Shown one piece after another: positions 6,308 through 13,450 of a stretch of 14,002 nucleotides of DNA (within the stretch, counting starts at the first letter, position 1; each line of letters starts with the position of its first letter). The stretch spans positions 3,477-17,478 of the forward strand of contig JALWZW010000044.1 of NCBI GenBank assembly GCA_026992595.1, in the 5' to 3' direction. The translations under genes and the position numbers were made by a program. This DNA comes from Microcaldota archaeon. Its GTDB lineage: Archaea; Micrarchaeota; Micrarchaeia; Anstonellales; Bilamarchaeaceae. Below the pieces are notes generated by a model that ran no database searches, had not been told where the DNA came from, and was given only the letters and a program-made list of their open reading frames with translations.

Positions 6308-7179
6308 AGTATCTTGCCCTCTTTTGCAAGTTTTTGCTCTATGGTAGACCAATCTCTCTCTAAATGGCGTTTGACAAATCCAAAAAGATCTTCAACAACT
6401 GCAAAATCAATGGGTTTCTTTTTATTTGGCTTTCTCTTCTCTTTTCTTAACACATAAATTTGGTCTATCCTAGAATATGCAGGGTCGACATCATAACTTA
6501 CATCGTACCATTCTGTTACCACTAAAAATAAACAATACGGGTTTCCGTTTTTTATTTTTTCAGCGGTAGCAATTGACCCTTCCAACATGGTTTTATCTAT
6601 GTATGTTTTACATTCAATAGATACTATTGGCACATTGATTAATTTTTGTTCTTCCTCTGCCTTTATTAAAATAGTCCTATATATTGCAAAATCTTGATCT
6701 TTGACATTGACTTTCATGTTGGGTGTTTTTATAAACTCTTTCAAATTTTCTGGAGCAAAATAAAGATTGCTATATGCTCTTATCCCTCCTATAAGTATTT
6801 TGTTCTTACTTTTGCTATTTCTTTCTTTTTCTGCTTTTCTGTTTAGTTCGACAGGCAAATCTCTAAACAAATAATATAAGAATTCTTCAATTATTGATGA
6901 ATGAAATTTAGATTGAGCAGAAAAGCCCACTTTTTCGACCTTTTCTTTATATCTATTTAGTTGTTTAACCCTCTTTTTTAAAACTTCGTAAGAATATCCT
7001 CTTAGTTTCTCATTAACTTCTTTCCATTTTTTATACTCTTCTATTACTACTTGGAGTTGTTTTCTTTGACTTCTGGTTAGTGAGGCCCAATTTTTCAATT
7101 TAGCAAGTATATTTCTCCCATGTATTTGGGATTTATTTAGATTTGTTTTAAACCATTCAATTTTTTCCTCAATCTTCAT
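6304..7179 (-). CDS. Type II restriction endonuclease, PD-(D/E)XK
   Basis: Partner of the methyltransferase; would cut unmethylated copies of the same site. The 291-residue protein has a basic, helical N-terminus (1-85). An SIIEEFLYYLF helix (95-105) has the glutamates often found ahead of the PD-(D/E)XK core. The core itself has Asp161/163 in KDQDFAIYR and the E-x-K pair at 189-191 in VSIECKTYIDK, followed by the basic RKEKRKPNKKK. It may belong to the Bpu10I-like group, but I cannot confirm the subgroup or the site. ATG 7179 is preceded by AAGGAGAG, a Shine-Dalgarno site 2 bases away on the short side, so spacing is tight. The endonuclease lies first in the operon and overlaps the methyltransferase by ATGA. 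Restriction function is inferred from the pairing and the core motif. Confidence 0.82.
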   Translation of the reverse strand: MKIEEKIEWFKTNLNKSQIHGRNILAKLKNWASLTRSQRKQLQVVIEEYKKWKEVNEKLRGYSYEVLKKRVKQLNRYKEKVEKVGFSAQSKFHSSIIEEFLYYLFRDLPVELNRKAEKERNSKSKNKILIGGIRAYSNLYFAPENLKEFIKTPNMKVNVKDQDFAIYRTILIKAEEEQKLINVPIVSIECKTYIDKTMLEGSIATAEKIKNGNPYCLFLVVTEWYDVSYDVDPAYSRIDQIYVLRKEKRKPNKKKPIDFAVVEDLFGFVKRHLERDWSTIEQKLAKEGKIL

Positions 7180-7298
7180 ACTCTCCTTATAATATTCTCC
7201 TAAAGATGCTAAAAATCTTATGCCTCTTTGTTGGATTTTTCTTTTATGGGGGATGAGATGTATTTAGCGATGAGAATAATTCAACATCCATAAGAACC

Positions 7299-7306
7299 TT
7301 TAAATA
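7299..7306 (+). promoter_or_regulatory. TATA box of the small RNA at 7330
   Basis: TTTAAATA is centred near 7302.5. The predicted start 26-27 bases on falls at 7329-7330, exactly the first G of the RNA's terminal stem. Between 7180 and 7298 I see no gene, only the upstream region of the endonuclease. Confidence 0.65.
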
Positions 7307-7329
7307 TTGCCTCCTCTCCAATATTTTAA

Positions 7330-7396
7330 GGCAAGAAGATGTAAGCACCGTCCCAGACTGAGAGATGATGAGCAGAGTAGCTTTTGAATTCTTGCC
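7330..7396 (+). ncRNA. Small RNA, candidate C/D box guide (sRNA)
   Basis: A 67-base unit closed by a perfect 8-bp terminal stem, GGCAAGAA (7330-7337) with TTCTTGCC (7389-7396). Inside are CTGA (7358-7361), a 3-base spacer GAG and ATGATGA (7365-7371). That is the exact D'-C' pair of archaeal C/D guide RNAs, with the typical short spacer. A TTGA (7384-7387) could be a variant D box 12 bases after C', and GATG at 7338-7341 could be part of a degenerate C box. The terminal C/D kink-turn is not canonical, because the stem leaves no room for the usual three-base loop. The gene has its own TATA box and ends in T6 at 7400-7405. If it is a guide, L7Ae, Nop5 and fibrillarin would use it for 2'-O-methylation. 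A different structured RNA is possible. Confidence 0.6.
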
Positions 7397-9532
7397 TTAT
7401 TTTTTCTTCTTATATGCTTTGTAAAATGCGGCCACTGAAAGGATTAGAGAAAGGAATACTATTAATATCAACCACCAAGGCAACTCTAATTTAAGAGGTT
7501 TTAGGATTACCTTGCTTCTTAACTCTTCCATCTCTCCCTGCAATCCCTTCACTTCTTCTTCTACCCCCTGCATTCTTACCATTAATCTACCTATATCCCC
7601 ATCTATTCCGCTTAACTGCTCCCTTATTCTCTCCTCTAAACTCTTTCCTTTAGGCACGCATTGGTTGCCCTGAACCTCTTCCCCTTCTCCGCACTGTAAA
7701 GCAATGCATTGGTTGTTTTCACATCTATAGCCGGCGCCGCAGTCAGAGGGTTTGCAGCATTCTAAATTTATGCAGGTATTGTAGCGAGCCACTTGGCAGT
7801 AGCCGCATTCTAAAGCAACACATCTGCCCTCAGAACAAACCTCCTCCCCGCTGCAGTCAGCACTGCTATCACATGCTTTTAAGCAGTCCCTTGCTTTCAG
7901 CACCCTTTCTTCATTATAGTAATAATTCTTCACACCTTCAAAGCGATAGGTTATGGTGCTGTTGGTATAGAAGTAGGCAAGCCCATCAGCCCCTGCAACC
8001 ACAAAATCCACCAAATCCCCTGTTTCATCGTTGTATATATTTACTCTTGTGCCGGGGATGGTTGTAATGGTGAATTTTGCCTGGTCATTTTCACACACCT
8101 GCGAAACAGAAAGAGGCAGGGTGCTAAAAACATTTTCCACATCATCTGGCGCATCGCCCCCTGCTCCTCCCCCTAAATCTCTTACTATAATCACAGGTGA
8201 ATAGAATACAGAGGTGGAAGTGCCGGTAGCAGGGTCAACCCCTCTTGCAGAACAGAAAATTTCTGTGCCTGCAGGGAAGGGCCCTACAGGTGCAGAGGAG
8301 CACAAATTGCCTGGTACGCATCCTGACACTATTTGGTCTAAAGCGGGCTGATAAACTCCGTTCACATAAAACTTAAACTCCACATCTAAGGTACTCAAAC
8401 TATCTACAAAGGCAGTGCATACTATAGGGTCTGTTGGTGTAGGTGTGGAAGGTCTTATAGATGTTACAAGCACATTTCTCGGGCAAGGGAATTCACAAAG
8501 ACCTCCTGGTGTGGAAGTGTCACAGTAAAGGTTATTTCTGTTTAGGCCTGGAAATGTTGTGATTTCTAAATCAGTAATGCTGTTATAGCAGAGAAAACCT
8601 TCTGTGAAACTTATGTTTGTTAATGCTCTGGATATAGACACCCCCCTCTGACAGCCGTTAACAGTTATTTTTGTAAAGTTTAGGTTTCCATCTAAAATTG
8701 TATTTGAGGGTGCTGTATAAATACCCACTAGCGCTCCTCCTCCACTGCACCCTTTAAATGTGATGTTGTAAAGTGTAAAATCCTTTATCCATCCCCTTTG
8801 GAAATCTATTCCTCTTGCAACCCCGTTGGCTCTAACATGCTTAATGGTGATGTTTTGCAACTGTTGCGTAGATGCACTATATATTTTGATAGGTATTATT
8901 CTATCTGTGTTTCTTTCAGTTAAGTATTCTATTTTTACATTTTTTGCAAATGAGGGGTTATTTAAGTTTATAGATACTCCTGTTGCAAAGGTTGATGGGT
9001 TAAATATTGTGGTGTTGTATATGTTTATATTTTCGCTCTTACCTGGAGCCACCAAACTTTTTATTGTAATTCCTTCTTTGGAACCTGCTGTAGTTATCCG
9101 TGTGTTGTTTATATTAACATAAGAAGAGTTTTCTATTCTTATGTGCTCTACAACCCCTCCTGACATATTGCCCGAAGTGTTGACGATATTTACGCCTGCG
9201 CTTCTTGTTATCTGTATGTGCACATTCTTTCTTTGCGCATTCCCTAAGAAGTTGCAGTTCTTCATTTCCACATTACTTTTACTGTCTATTCTAAAATAAA
9301 CTCCAGGAAACGAGGAGGTAGTGCCTGTAAATGTTGACCCATTACAATCCACTACGATATTACTACTATTAATTATATACTCAAAATTTCCTACATCATA
9401 AGTGCCTTGGCAGAATGAGAAATTGGTATTTATATAGTAATTCGCAGTGAGCGGGCTTGGGGGTGTTATACACGCGGCGCTTATAGAAATGAGCAACAAA
9501 AGCAAAACCACTCCTACCCGGCCCTTCATCAT
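7397..9532 (-). CDS. Large surface-anchored parallel beta-helix protein
   Basis: A 711-residue cell-surface protein, probably for adhesion or the cell envelope; no enzyme motif is seen. The signal peptide is residues 1-20 (GRVGVVLLLLLISISAAC). Residues about 30-340 are a right-handed beta helix with short N-rich turns (NIVVDCNGS, NVEMKNCNF, NINIYNTTI, NITIKHV) and many N-x-S/T sequons. Two beta-sandwich-like parts follow (about 350-450 and 470-545). Next is a cysteine-rich stalk (550-625) of repeated C-x-x-x-x-D-C and R-C blocks. A coiled coil (about 632-675, SLEERIREQLSGIDGDIGRL) leads to one TM helix (687-704) and a KKKK tail. ATG 9532 (or 9529) is preferred over GTG 9544, because a TATA box lies 23-26 bases upstream of these ATGs. 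It converges on the small RNA and diverges from the phosphatase gene. Confidence 0.85.
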   Translation of the reverse strand: MMKGRVGVVLLLLLISISAACITPPSPLTANYYINTNFSFCQGTYDVGNFEYIINSSNIVVDCNGSTFTGTTSSFPGVYFRIDSKSNVEMKNCNFLGNAQRKNVHIQITRSAGVNIVNTSGNMSGGVVEHIRIENSSYVNINNTRITTAGSKEGITIKSLVAPGKSENINIYNTTIFNPSTFATGVSINLNNPSFAKNVKIEYLTERNTDRIIPIKIYSASTQQLQNITIKHVRANGVARGIDFQRGWIKDFTLYNITFKGCSGGGALVGIYTAPSNTILDGNLNFTKITVNGCQRGVSISRALTNISFTEGFLCYNSITDLEITTFPGLNRNNLYCDTSTPGGLCEFPCPRNVLVTSIRPSTPTPTDPIVCTAFVDSLSTLDVEFKFYVNGVYQPALDQIVSGCVPGNLCSSAPVGPFPAGTEIFCSARGVDPATGTSTSVFYSPVIIVRDLGGGAGGDAPDDVENVFSTLPLSVSQVCENDQAKFTITTIPGTRVNIYNDETGDLVDFVVAGADGLAYFYTNSTITYRFEGVKNYYYNEERVLKARDCLKACDSSADCSGEEVCSEGRCVALECGYCQVARYNTCINLECCKPSDCGAGYRCENNQCIALQCGEGEEVQGNQCVPKGKSLEERIREQLSGIDGDIGRLMVRMQGVEEEVKGLQGEMEELRSKVILKPLKLELPWWLILIVFLSLILSVAAFYKAYKKKK
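7400..7405 (+). terminator. T6 terminator of the small RNA
   Basis: TTTTTT follows the terminal stem by three bases. On the other strand the same bases are the lysine codons at the C-terminus of the beta-helix protein. Confidence 0.5.
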
Positions 9533-9550
9533 TCTCTTTTTCACTTCAAC

Positions 9551-9559
9551 TATTTTAAA
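9551..9559 (-). promoter_or_regulatory. TATA box of the beta-helix gene
   Basis: TTTAAAATA on the minus strand is centred near 9555, 23-26 bases before the two adjacent ATGs at 9532 and 9529. It lies too near the GTG at 9544 for that codon to be the start. Confidence 0.6.
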
Positions 9560-9589
9560 CTTTTCTTCGCTTCCCTTCTTTTCCCAACA

Positions 9590-9597
9590 TTTTTAAT
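9590..9597 (+). promoter_or_regulatory. Candidate TATA box of the phosphatase operon
   Basis: TTTTTAAT is centred about 26 bases before ATG 9620, again the leaderless spacing. It is arranged back to back with the box of the beta-helix gene. Confidence 0.45.
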
Positions 9598-9619
9598 CAT
9601 TTCTATACACAATGGGTTT

Positions 9620-10516
9620 ATGGCAAAAGTGGTAGGTGGTAGTTTAAAGAGGAAAATCTTTAGGCGCTCTTTCTCCTATAAAACTAAGTTTAGCGAAATG
9701 ACTTATGCTGAAAAGCGCCTTGCCCTCTTCCTAAAACCGATGGATGGAAAGTTATGCGAAGATGTGGTTTTTGCCGCTAAAAAGAAAGGGACCCTTGTGC
9801 TAGGCGTGTTAGATGGCGTGGGAGGGGAGGCATTTGGCTATGTGGCCGCGCACACTGCTATGGAAGGGGTGCTGGAGGCATTTTGTCAATATTCTTTAAC
9901 CGCTTCCAAAGATTCCATCTCTTTTTTGGTTCAGCGCGCTTATGAGGCGATGGAAAAGGGAAAAACCACCCTTTCCTTGGCTATAGTTGAAAAAAGCGGA
10001 AGGTTTGCATGCGGAGCGGTGGGCGATTCCCCTGTTTATTTAATAAAAAAGGATGGCGCTTCCTTTTTGTGCGGAGGTGGTAGGGACCTGGAATCCACCC
10101 CTCTTCTTCACACTTTCCTTAAAAAACGCTTCCGTTTATCTGCCTGCTTAAGCGAATTGTGGAACGGCAAATTTGAGTTTTACGAAGGCCGCTTGCAAAA
10201 AGGCGACATGCTCGCGCTTATGACCGATGGAGTGGCTGACAACTTTGCTTTTAAACTCAATTCAAAGAAGTCGCCTGAATTTGATTTTTTAAAGGTTACA
10301 GATATTGCGGGCGTGGAGGAATTGGGGCGGATTTTAAGCGGAATTTCCAAGGCAGGTGAGGCAGTTAATGTGCTGGTGGAATTGGTGAGAAAGCGGTTGA
10401 AAGAATTGGATGAGAAATGCGAATATCCTTATGATGATGATTTTTGGTATGAAGACGGCTATTTAATTGCTCCTAAGGAGGATGATATGGCTATTGCTAT
10501 ATATATTCACCGCTAA
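9620..10516 (+). CDS. PP2C-like metal-dependent protein phosphatase
   Basis: Likely a cytoplasmic serine/threonine phosphatase of the PPM/PP2C superfamily. The metal-binding motifs appear in order: Asp48 in CEDVVFAA, LGVLDGVGG (61-69, the DGxGG signature), a TTLSLAIV strand (116-123), ACGAVGDSPVYLI (130-142, GDS), GDMLALMTDGVADN (195-208, the DG motif), and EDDMAIAIY (287-295) with the terminal Asp pair. At 298 residues it is the length of a minimal catalytic domain with no receptor or transmembrane part. An acidic aromatic insert (about 267-281, YPYDDDFWYEDGY) precedes the last motif and is unusual. No kinase gene is in the window. It is followed after 8 bases by the DUF429-SfsA gene, so the two are probably co-transcribed. 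Whether it acts on that protein is unknown. Confidence 0.82.
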   Translation: MAKVVGGSLKRKIFRRSFSYKTKFSEMTYAEKRLALFLKPMDGKLCEDVVFAAKKKGTLVLGVLDGVGGEAFGYVAAHTAMEGVLEAFCQYSLTASKDSISFLVQRAYEAMEKGKTTLSLAIVEKSGRFACGAVGDSPVYLIKKDGASFLCGGGRDLESTPLLHTFLKKRFRLSACLSELWNGKFEFYEGRLQKGDMLALMTDGVADNFAFKLNSKKSPEFDFLKVTDIAGVEELGRILSGISKAGEAVNVLVELVRKRLKELDEKCEYPYDDDFWYEDGYLIAPKEDDMAIAIYIHR

Positions 10517-10524
10517 TCTATATT

Positions 10525-11616
10525 ATGCTGGCTATTGATTTAGCGGCAAGCGAAAAGAGGCCCAGCGGTTATGCGTTTTTAGAGGGCAACCGCGTTAAAA
10601 GCGGCGTGGTTTATAGCGATGGGGAACTTCTCTCTCTTTGTAAGGATTTTGAGATTATAGGCATAGATGCTCCGCTCTCTCTGCCTTTAGGGCGTGACAG
10701 CATTGAGGAGCGAGGCCCTCATTTTAGGGAATGCGACCTTGCACTGAAAGCAATGCACATCCCCTTTTTTCCTATCTCTTTAGGCCCTATGCGCGCCCTT
10801 ACTAAGAGGGGGATGAAGTTGGCCTCGCTGCTCAAAGGCAAAAAGGTTGTGGAACTTTTCCCGGGCGCTTCCTTAGATATTTTGGGAATTAAGCGAAAGG
10901 ATGTGGAGGCGGTGAATAGGTTTTTAAGCGGCTGGGGGGCAAAGGCCAGCAGCGTAGATGAGAGCGATGCGCTTATAGGCCTTTTTACACTGTGGCTTTT
11001 TAAACAGGGGTTTGCGCGGCTGCTTGAAGGCAGGGATGGGGCTATTGTGGTTGCCCAACCTGCCTTTCCCTTGGCAGGCGCGCGCCCTGTTGCTCTATTT
11101 GGTAGGAAGAGCAGGTTTAAGGTTGCAGGAGAAGGGGAGGAGTTTTACCTTCATGATACCGGCAGGTTGGAAGGGCTTTTAGAGGGAGAAGGGCTGGTAA
11201 AAGGCAGCAAGTTGCTTATTGCCAACGGGGTGGTGGTTGATAGTTGCTTAGATGAAGTGCTTGCTAAAGGATGGCTTAAAATATGGGGTGAAAGGGTGCG
11301 CAGAGGGCAGGTTTTATATAAGAATTGCCGCTTTGATTTTCTGCTTGATTCTGGCTTTTGCGAGGTTAAAGGCGCTTCTCTCCTTAGAGGCAAACGCGCC
11401 TTTTTCCCTGATTGCTTTTCCAAACGCGCTTTAAAGCATTTTTCGCTGTTGCGCCCCTCTGACCTGCTTGTTTTTGCAGCCCGCGGCCCTTGCACTGAAG
11501 TTTCCCTAAACCCTGCCTTTCCCTTACTAAAAAAAGCGCTTAAATGCAGGGTAAAGGCGTTCTGCATGGAGGTGCGAGATGGCTTTATTGTAACAAAAGA
11601 AATAAAATATGTGTAA
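10525..11616 (+). CDS. DUF429 - SfsA two-domain predicted nuclease
   Basis: Two families seem fused in this 363-residue protein. Residues 1 to about 165 match DUF429, a predicted RNase H-fold nuclease. Its acidic positions are Asp5 in LAIDLAASEKRPSG, Asp48 in IGIDAPLSLP, Glu110 in VVELFPGASLDILGI and Asp145/148 in DESDALIGL. Residues about 172-355 match SfsA, the family once named for sugar fermentation stimulation and now regarded as nucleic-acid binding with a nuclease-like core: RFKV, HDTGRLEGLL (210-219), NCRFDFLL (267-274), CEVKGASLL (279-287), RAFFPDCFSKRALKHF (291-306), LVFAARG and the NPAFPLLKKAL end. Asp271, Glu280 and Lys282 would be its D-ExK set. Substrate and pathway are unknown. 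Second gene after the phosphatase. The fusion is continuous in frame, with no sign of frameshift. Confidence 0.82.
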   Translation: MLAIDLAASEKRPSGYAFLEGNRVKSGVVYSDGELLSLCKDFEIIGIDAPLSLPLGRDSIEERGPHFRECDLALKAMHIPFFPISLGPMRALTKRGMKLASLLKGKKVVELFPGASLDILGIKRKDVEAVNRFLSGWGAKASSVDESDALIGLFTLWLFKQGFARLLEGRDGAIVVAQPAFPLAGARPVALFGRKSRFKVAGEGEEFYLHDTGRLEGLLEGEGLVKGSKLLIANGVVVDSCLDEVLAKGWLKIWGERVRRGQVLYKNCRFDFLLDSGFCEVKGASLLRGKRAFFPDCFSKRALKHFSLLRPSDLLVFAARGPCTEVSLNPAFPLLKKALKCRVKAFCMEVRDGFIVTKEIKYV

Positions 11617-11627
11617 AAAAGGAAAAA
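11615..11627 (-). terminator. Oligo-T terminator of the ribosomal operon
   Basis: Directly after the P1 stop, the minus strand reads T5 then CC then T6. This is a typical archaeal T-rich terminator. It lies in the 11-base gap between two convergent genes and overlaps the stop codon of the SfsA gene. Confidence 0.55.
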
Positions 11628-11942
11628 TTATCCGAACAAACTTGCAAGGCCTGCTGCTGCTTCTTCCTCTTTCTTCTCTTCTTTTGCCTCCTCTTTCTTC
11701 TCTTCCTTCGCTTCTCCGCCGCCCTGAGCAGGCGCAGGCGCTGCTGCCGCAGGCGCAACCGCTGCTTCTTTGAGCAACTCCTCAAAGTCCACATCCTTTA
11801 CCGCATCAGCAATCACTTGTGCTCTTGCTTCATCAACCTCTGCACCGCTCGCCTTTACCACCGCCACAATCGCGTCTTTACTAACTTCTTTTCCCGCTCC
11901 GTGGAGCAGGAGAACCGCGTGCAAATACGGATCCACTTTCAT
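11628..11942 (-). CDS. rpl12: Ribosomal P-stalk protein P1 (aL12)
   Basis: Dimers of this 104-residue acidic protein bind uL10 and make the flexible stalk that recruits translation factors. The N-terminal dimerisation domain covers about residues 1-60 (MKVDPYLHAVLLLHGAGKEV, then the VDFEELLKEA end). A hinge of A/P (AAVAPAAAAPAPAQ) and highly charged EEKKEEAKEEKKEEE follows. The C-terminal GLASLFG is the conserved binding site for EF1A/EF2-type GTPases. The length is standard for archaea. The start forms an ATGA overlap (11939-11942) with the end of uL10, so translation is coupled. It is the last gene of the operon; the high copy number needed relative to uL10 must come from translation or mRNA stability. 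Confidence 0.97.
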   Translation of the reverse strand: MKVDPYLHAVLLLHGAGKEVSKDAIVAVVKASGAEVDEARAQVIADAVKDVDFEELLKEAAVAPAAAAPAPAQGGGEAKEEKKEEAKEEKKEEEAAAGLASLFG

Positions 11943-12775
11943 TTTTTACACCTCTCATCTAATATGTTTGCTTCTCTCACTGCTTTTGCAAGCAGTAATT
12001 TAATGGAGGCGGGAGAATAGATGCCCCCATTAATGGAGAGATTAATAGATTGTTGTAATGCTTGCTTTAATAATGTTTTGATATTTTGCGCTGTTGGGTA
12101 TCCTGCATTTATGGAAAGGTTGAGCGCATTCTTTATCTCCCTTCTTAAATCCTCTTTTACACTATCTCCCAACGCGAGTATTTCAGGGGTAAATACATAC
12201 TGTCCATCAAAGCCAAACACCATGCGCGCCTTTACCTCAAAGGGTGTTACTCCCAATGTTTGAAGCGCTTTTGCCTGCTTCTCCCCCACTGCTTCCCCTG
12301 CTTTTACCACCACACTGTCTTTAATAACATGAATTTTCCCGCCTTTTATTTGCACATTTATTCCCGCCGCTTTAAGCTCTGAGAGGGCAGGGCCGGGAGG
12401 CAGGTCTGTCTCCCCTGCCTCCACCACAATGTCTTTCTCAGGAACATCTCCCACTTTTGCCGCCCTCATCTTGGTGTTCTGTTTTAAGAATTGGTGTATT
12501 TGGTAGGGTGTTTTGTTTGTGAATATGACTGCCACAGGCCTATCACATTTATCTACATGCTGCGCCAAGATTTGATTGGTTTGAAGCAATCTTGTAACTA
12601 CCGCCTTTCTTACCACTTTTACTTTGTCACCCTCTTCTTTAATCTTCTTCCTTAACCTTTGAAGAAGGGAGTCGGGCAACTGCCTTAAGTCCAGAAGTAT
12701 AAGTGTTTTATAATTTTTACTCTCTTCTGTAAGCGCTTTAACTTGTTCTGCCTTTCTTTTTATTGCCTCTCTCAC
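11939..12775 (-). CDS. rplP0: Ribosomal protein uL10 (P0), without the C-terminal tail
   Basis: Base of the P stalk; binds 23S rRNA at the GTPase centre and holds P1 dimers. The rRNA-binding domain starts EAIKRKAEQVKALTEESKNY. The archaeal/eukaryal insertion domain is at about residues 105-180 (GETDLPPGPALSELKAAGI). The P1-binding helical spine follows (about 205-278), with two similar segments around NLSINAGYPTAQNIKTLLKQ and SINGGIYSPASIKLLLAK. At 278 residues it ends at ANILDERCKK, lacking the acidic A/E-rich hinge and GLxxLFG tail of most archaeal P0 (about 335-350). I start at GTG 12775: the Shine-Dalgarno GAGGTGA (12781-12787) is five bases upstream and overlaps the earlier GTG 12784, which cannot be used with it. 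The first gene upstream is uL1. Confidence 0.93.
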   Translation of the reverse strand: MREAIKRKAEQVKALTEESKNYKTLILLDLRQLPDSLLQRLRKKIKEEGDKVKVVRKAVVTRLLQTNQILAQHVDKCDRPVAVIFTNKTPYQIHQFLKQNTKMRAAKVGDVPEKDIVVEAGETDLPPGPALSELKAAGINVQIKGGKIHVIKDSVVVKAGEAVGEKQAKALQTLGVTPFEVKARMVFGFDGQYVFTPEILALGDSVKEDLRREIKNALNLSINAGYPTAQNIKTLLKQALQQSINLSINGGIYSPASIKLLLAKAVREANILDERCKK

Positions 12776-12785
12776 ACATCTCACC

Positions 12786-13412
12786 TCACACTTTTACAGG
12801 TTTTCCCATTGTCAATTTAACATACAGCGATTTTATGTTCCTTTCAGGCACCTTGCTCTTTATCCCTTCCAGCACCGCTTCTGCATTCTCCACCAAAGCG
12901 CTTGCTTCCATATCTTCGCTGCCTATAAGCGCATGAATGGTGGGGAGGTATTTCCCTTTAGAAACAATCCTAATAGAGTCGCGCGCGCTTTTTACCATGC
13001 TTTCCACATTTCCCACCAAGGGGCGCGGCAACTTCCCTTTCCTTCCCAAATATTGGCCGCAGGTTTTTGCCACCAGCCCCATAAGCTTGGGCTCTGCCAG
13101 AAGCGCATATTTTTTAGCAAGTTCTTTCACCTTCCCCTTATCCTTATACTCCTCTATTTTATCTGAAGTTATTACTAAATCTGCCCCCGCCTTCTTTGCC
13201 TTATCTGCCACCTCTCCATCAGCAAACACCGCAACCTTTAACTGCTTCCCTCTCCCTCGGGGAAGCACTATGTTAAGATTAAGGCGGTTTTCTGGTTTGG
13301 TAAAATCAATACCGCGCGTATTTATTATAAGTTCTACACTTTGCTTAAACTTCCTCTTTCCCTTATCCTCCAACGCCTTTTTAACTGCTTCTTCTAATTT
13401 TTTCCTATCCAT
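12786..13412 (-). CDS. rpl1: Ribosomal protein uL1
   Basis: Builds the mobile L1 stalk on 23S helices 76-78, which moves the E-site tRNA out. In methanogens and bacteria it also represses its own operon by binding the mRNA. At 208 residues it matches archaeal L1. MDRKKLEEAVKKALEDKGKRKFKQSVELII opens domain I, in two parts of about 1-65 and 155-208. Domain II lies between them (VAVFADGEVADKAKKAGADLVI, PKLMGLVAKTCGQYLGRKGKLPRP). The T-M-G-K-P end near the C-terminus is the conserved L1 rRNA-binding signature. The start is ATG 13412 with SD GGAGGG, seven bases upstream. It lies between eL41 and uL10 and is followed after 10 bases by the uL10 start. Confidence 0.96.
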   Translation of the reverse strand: MDRKKLEEAVKKALEDKGKRKFKQSVELIINTRGIDFTKPENRLNLNIVLPRGRGKQLKVAVFADGEVADKAKKAGADLVITSDKIEEYKDKGKVKELAKKYALLAEPKLMGLVAKTCGQYLGRKGKLPRPLVGNVESMVKSARDSIRIVSKGKYLPTIHALIGSEDMEASALVENAEAVLEGIKSKVPERNIKSLYVKLTMGKPVKV

Positions 13413-13419
13413 AAAAAAT

Positions 13420-13450
13420 CCCTCCTACTCCTAAGAGTAGTGATGCGGGC
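13420..13450 (-). promoter_or_regulatory. Hairpin over the uL1 Shine-Dalgarno site (candidate autoregulatory element)
   Basis: In the mRNA, CTACTC (13440-13435) and GAGTAG (13430-13425) make a perfect 6-bp stem with a 4-base loop. CCC (13449-13447) can then pair with GGG (13422-13420) across an asymmetric internal loop (6 versus 2 bases). That second stem would cover the SD site. L1-binding sites are known to be two short helices around an asymmetric loop; a match to the detailed consensus is not shown. Confidence 0.4.

Noticed and set aside
7251..7289. Second small RNA: GGATG...CATCC with GATGAG motifs
   Set aside because: Only a 5-bp stem, no CTGA boxes, and no promoter at the right place.
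8826..9122. 98-codon plus-strand frame inside the beta-helix gene
   Set aside because: It is the reverse of a repetitive beta-helix coding sequence. Its hydrophobic look comes from the N/T/I-rich codons, and there is no promoter.
11151..12020. Long overlapping frames opposite or across the SfsA, P1 and uL10 genes
   Set aside because: They are antisense or shifted shadows of well-supported genes, with Ser/Arg/Leu-rich low-complexity products and no ribosome-binding site.
12776..12784. GTG 12784 as start of uL10
   Set aside because: The codon is part of the GAGGTGA Shine-Dalgarno that serves GTG 12775.
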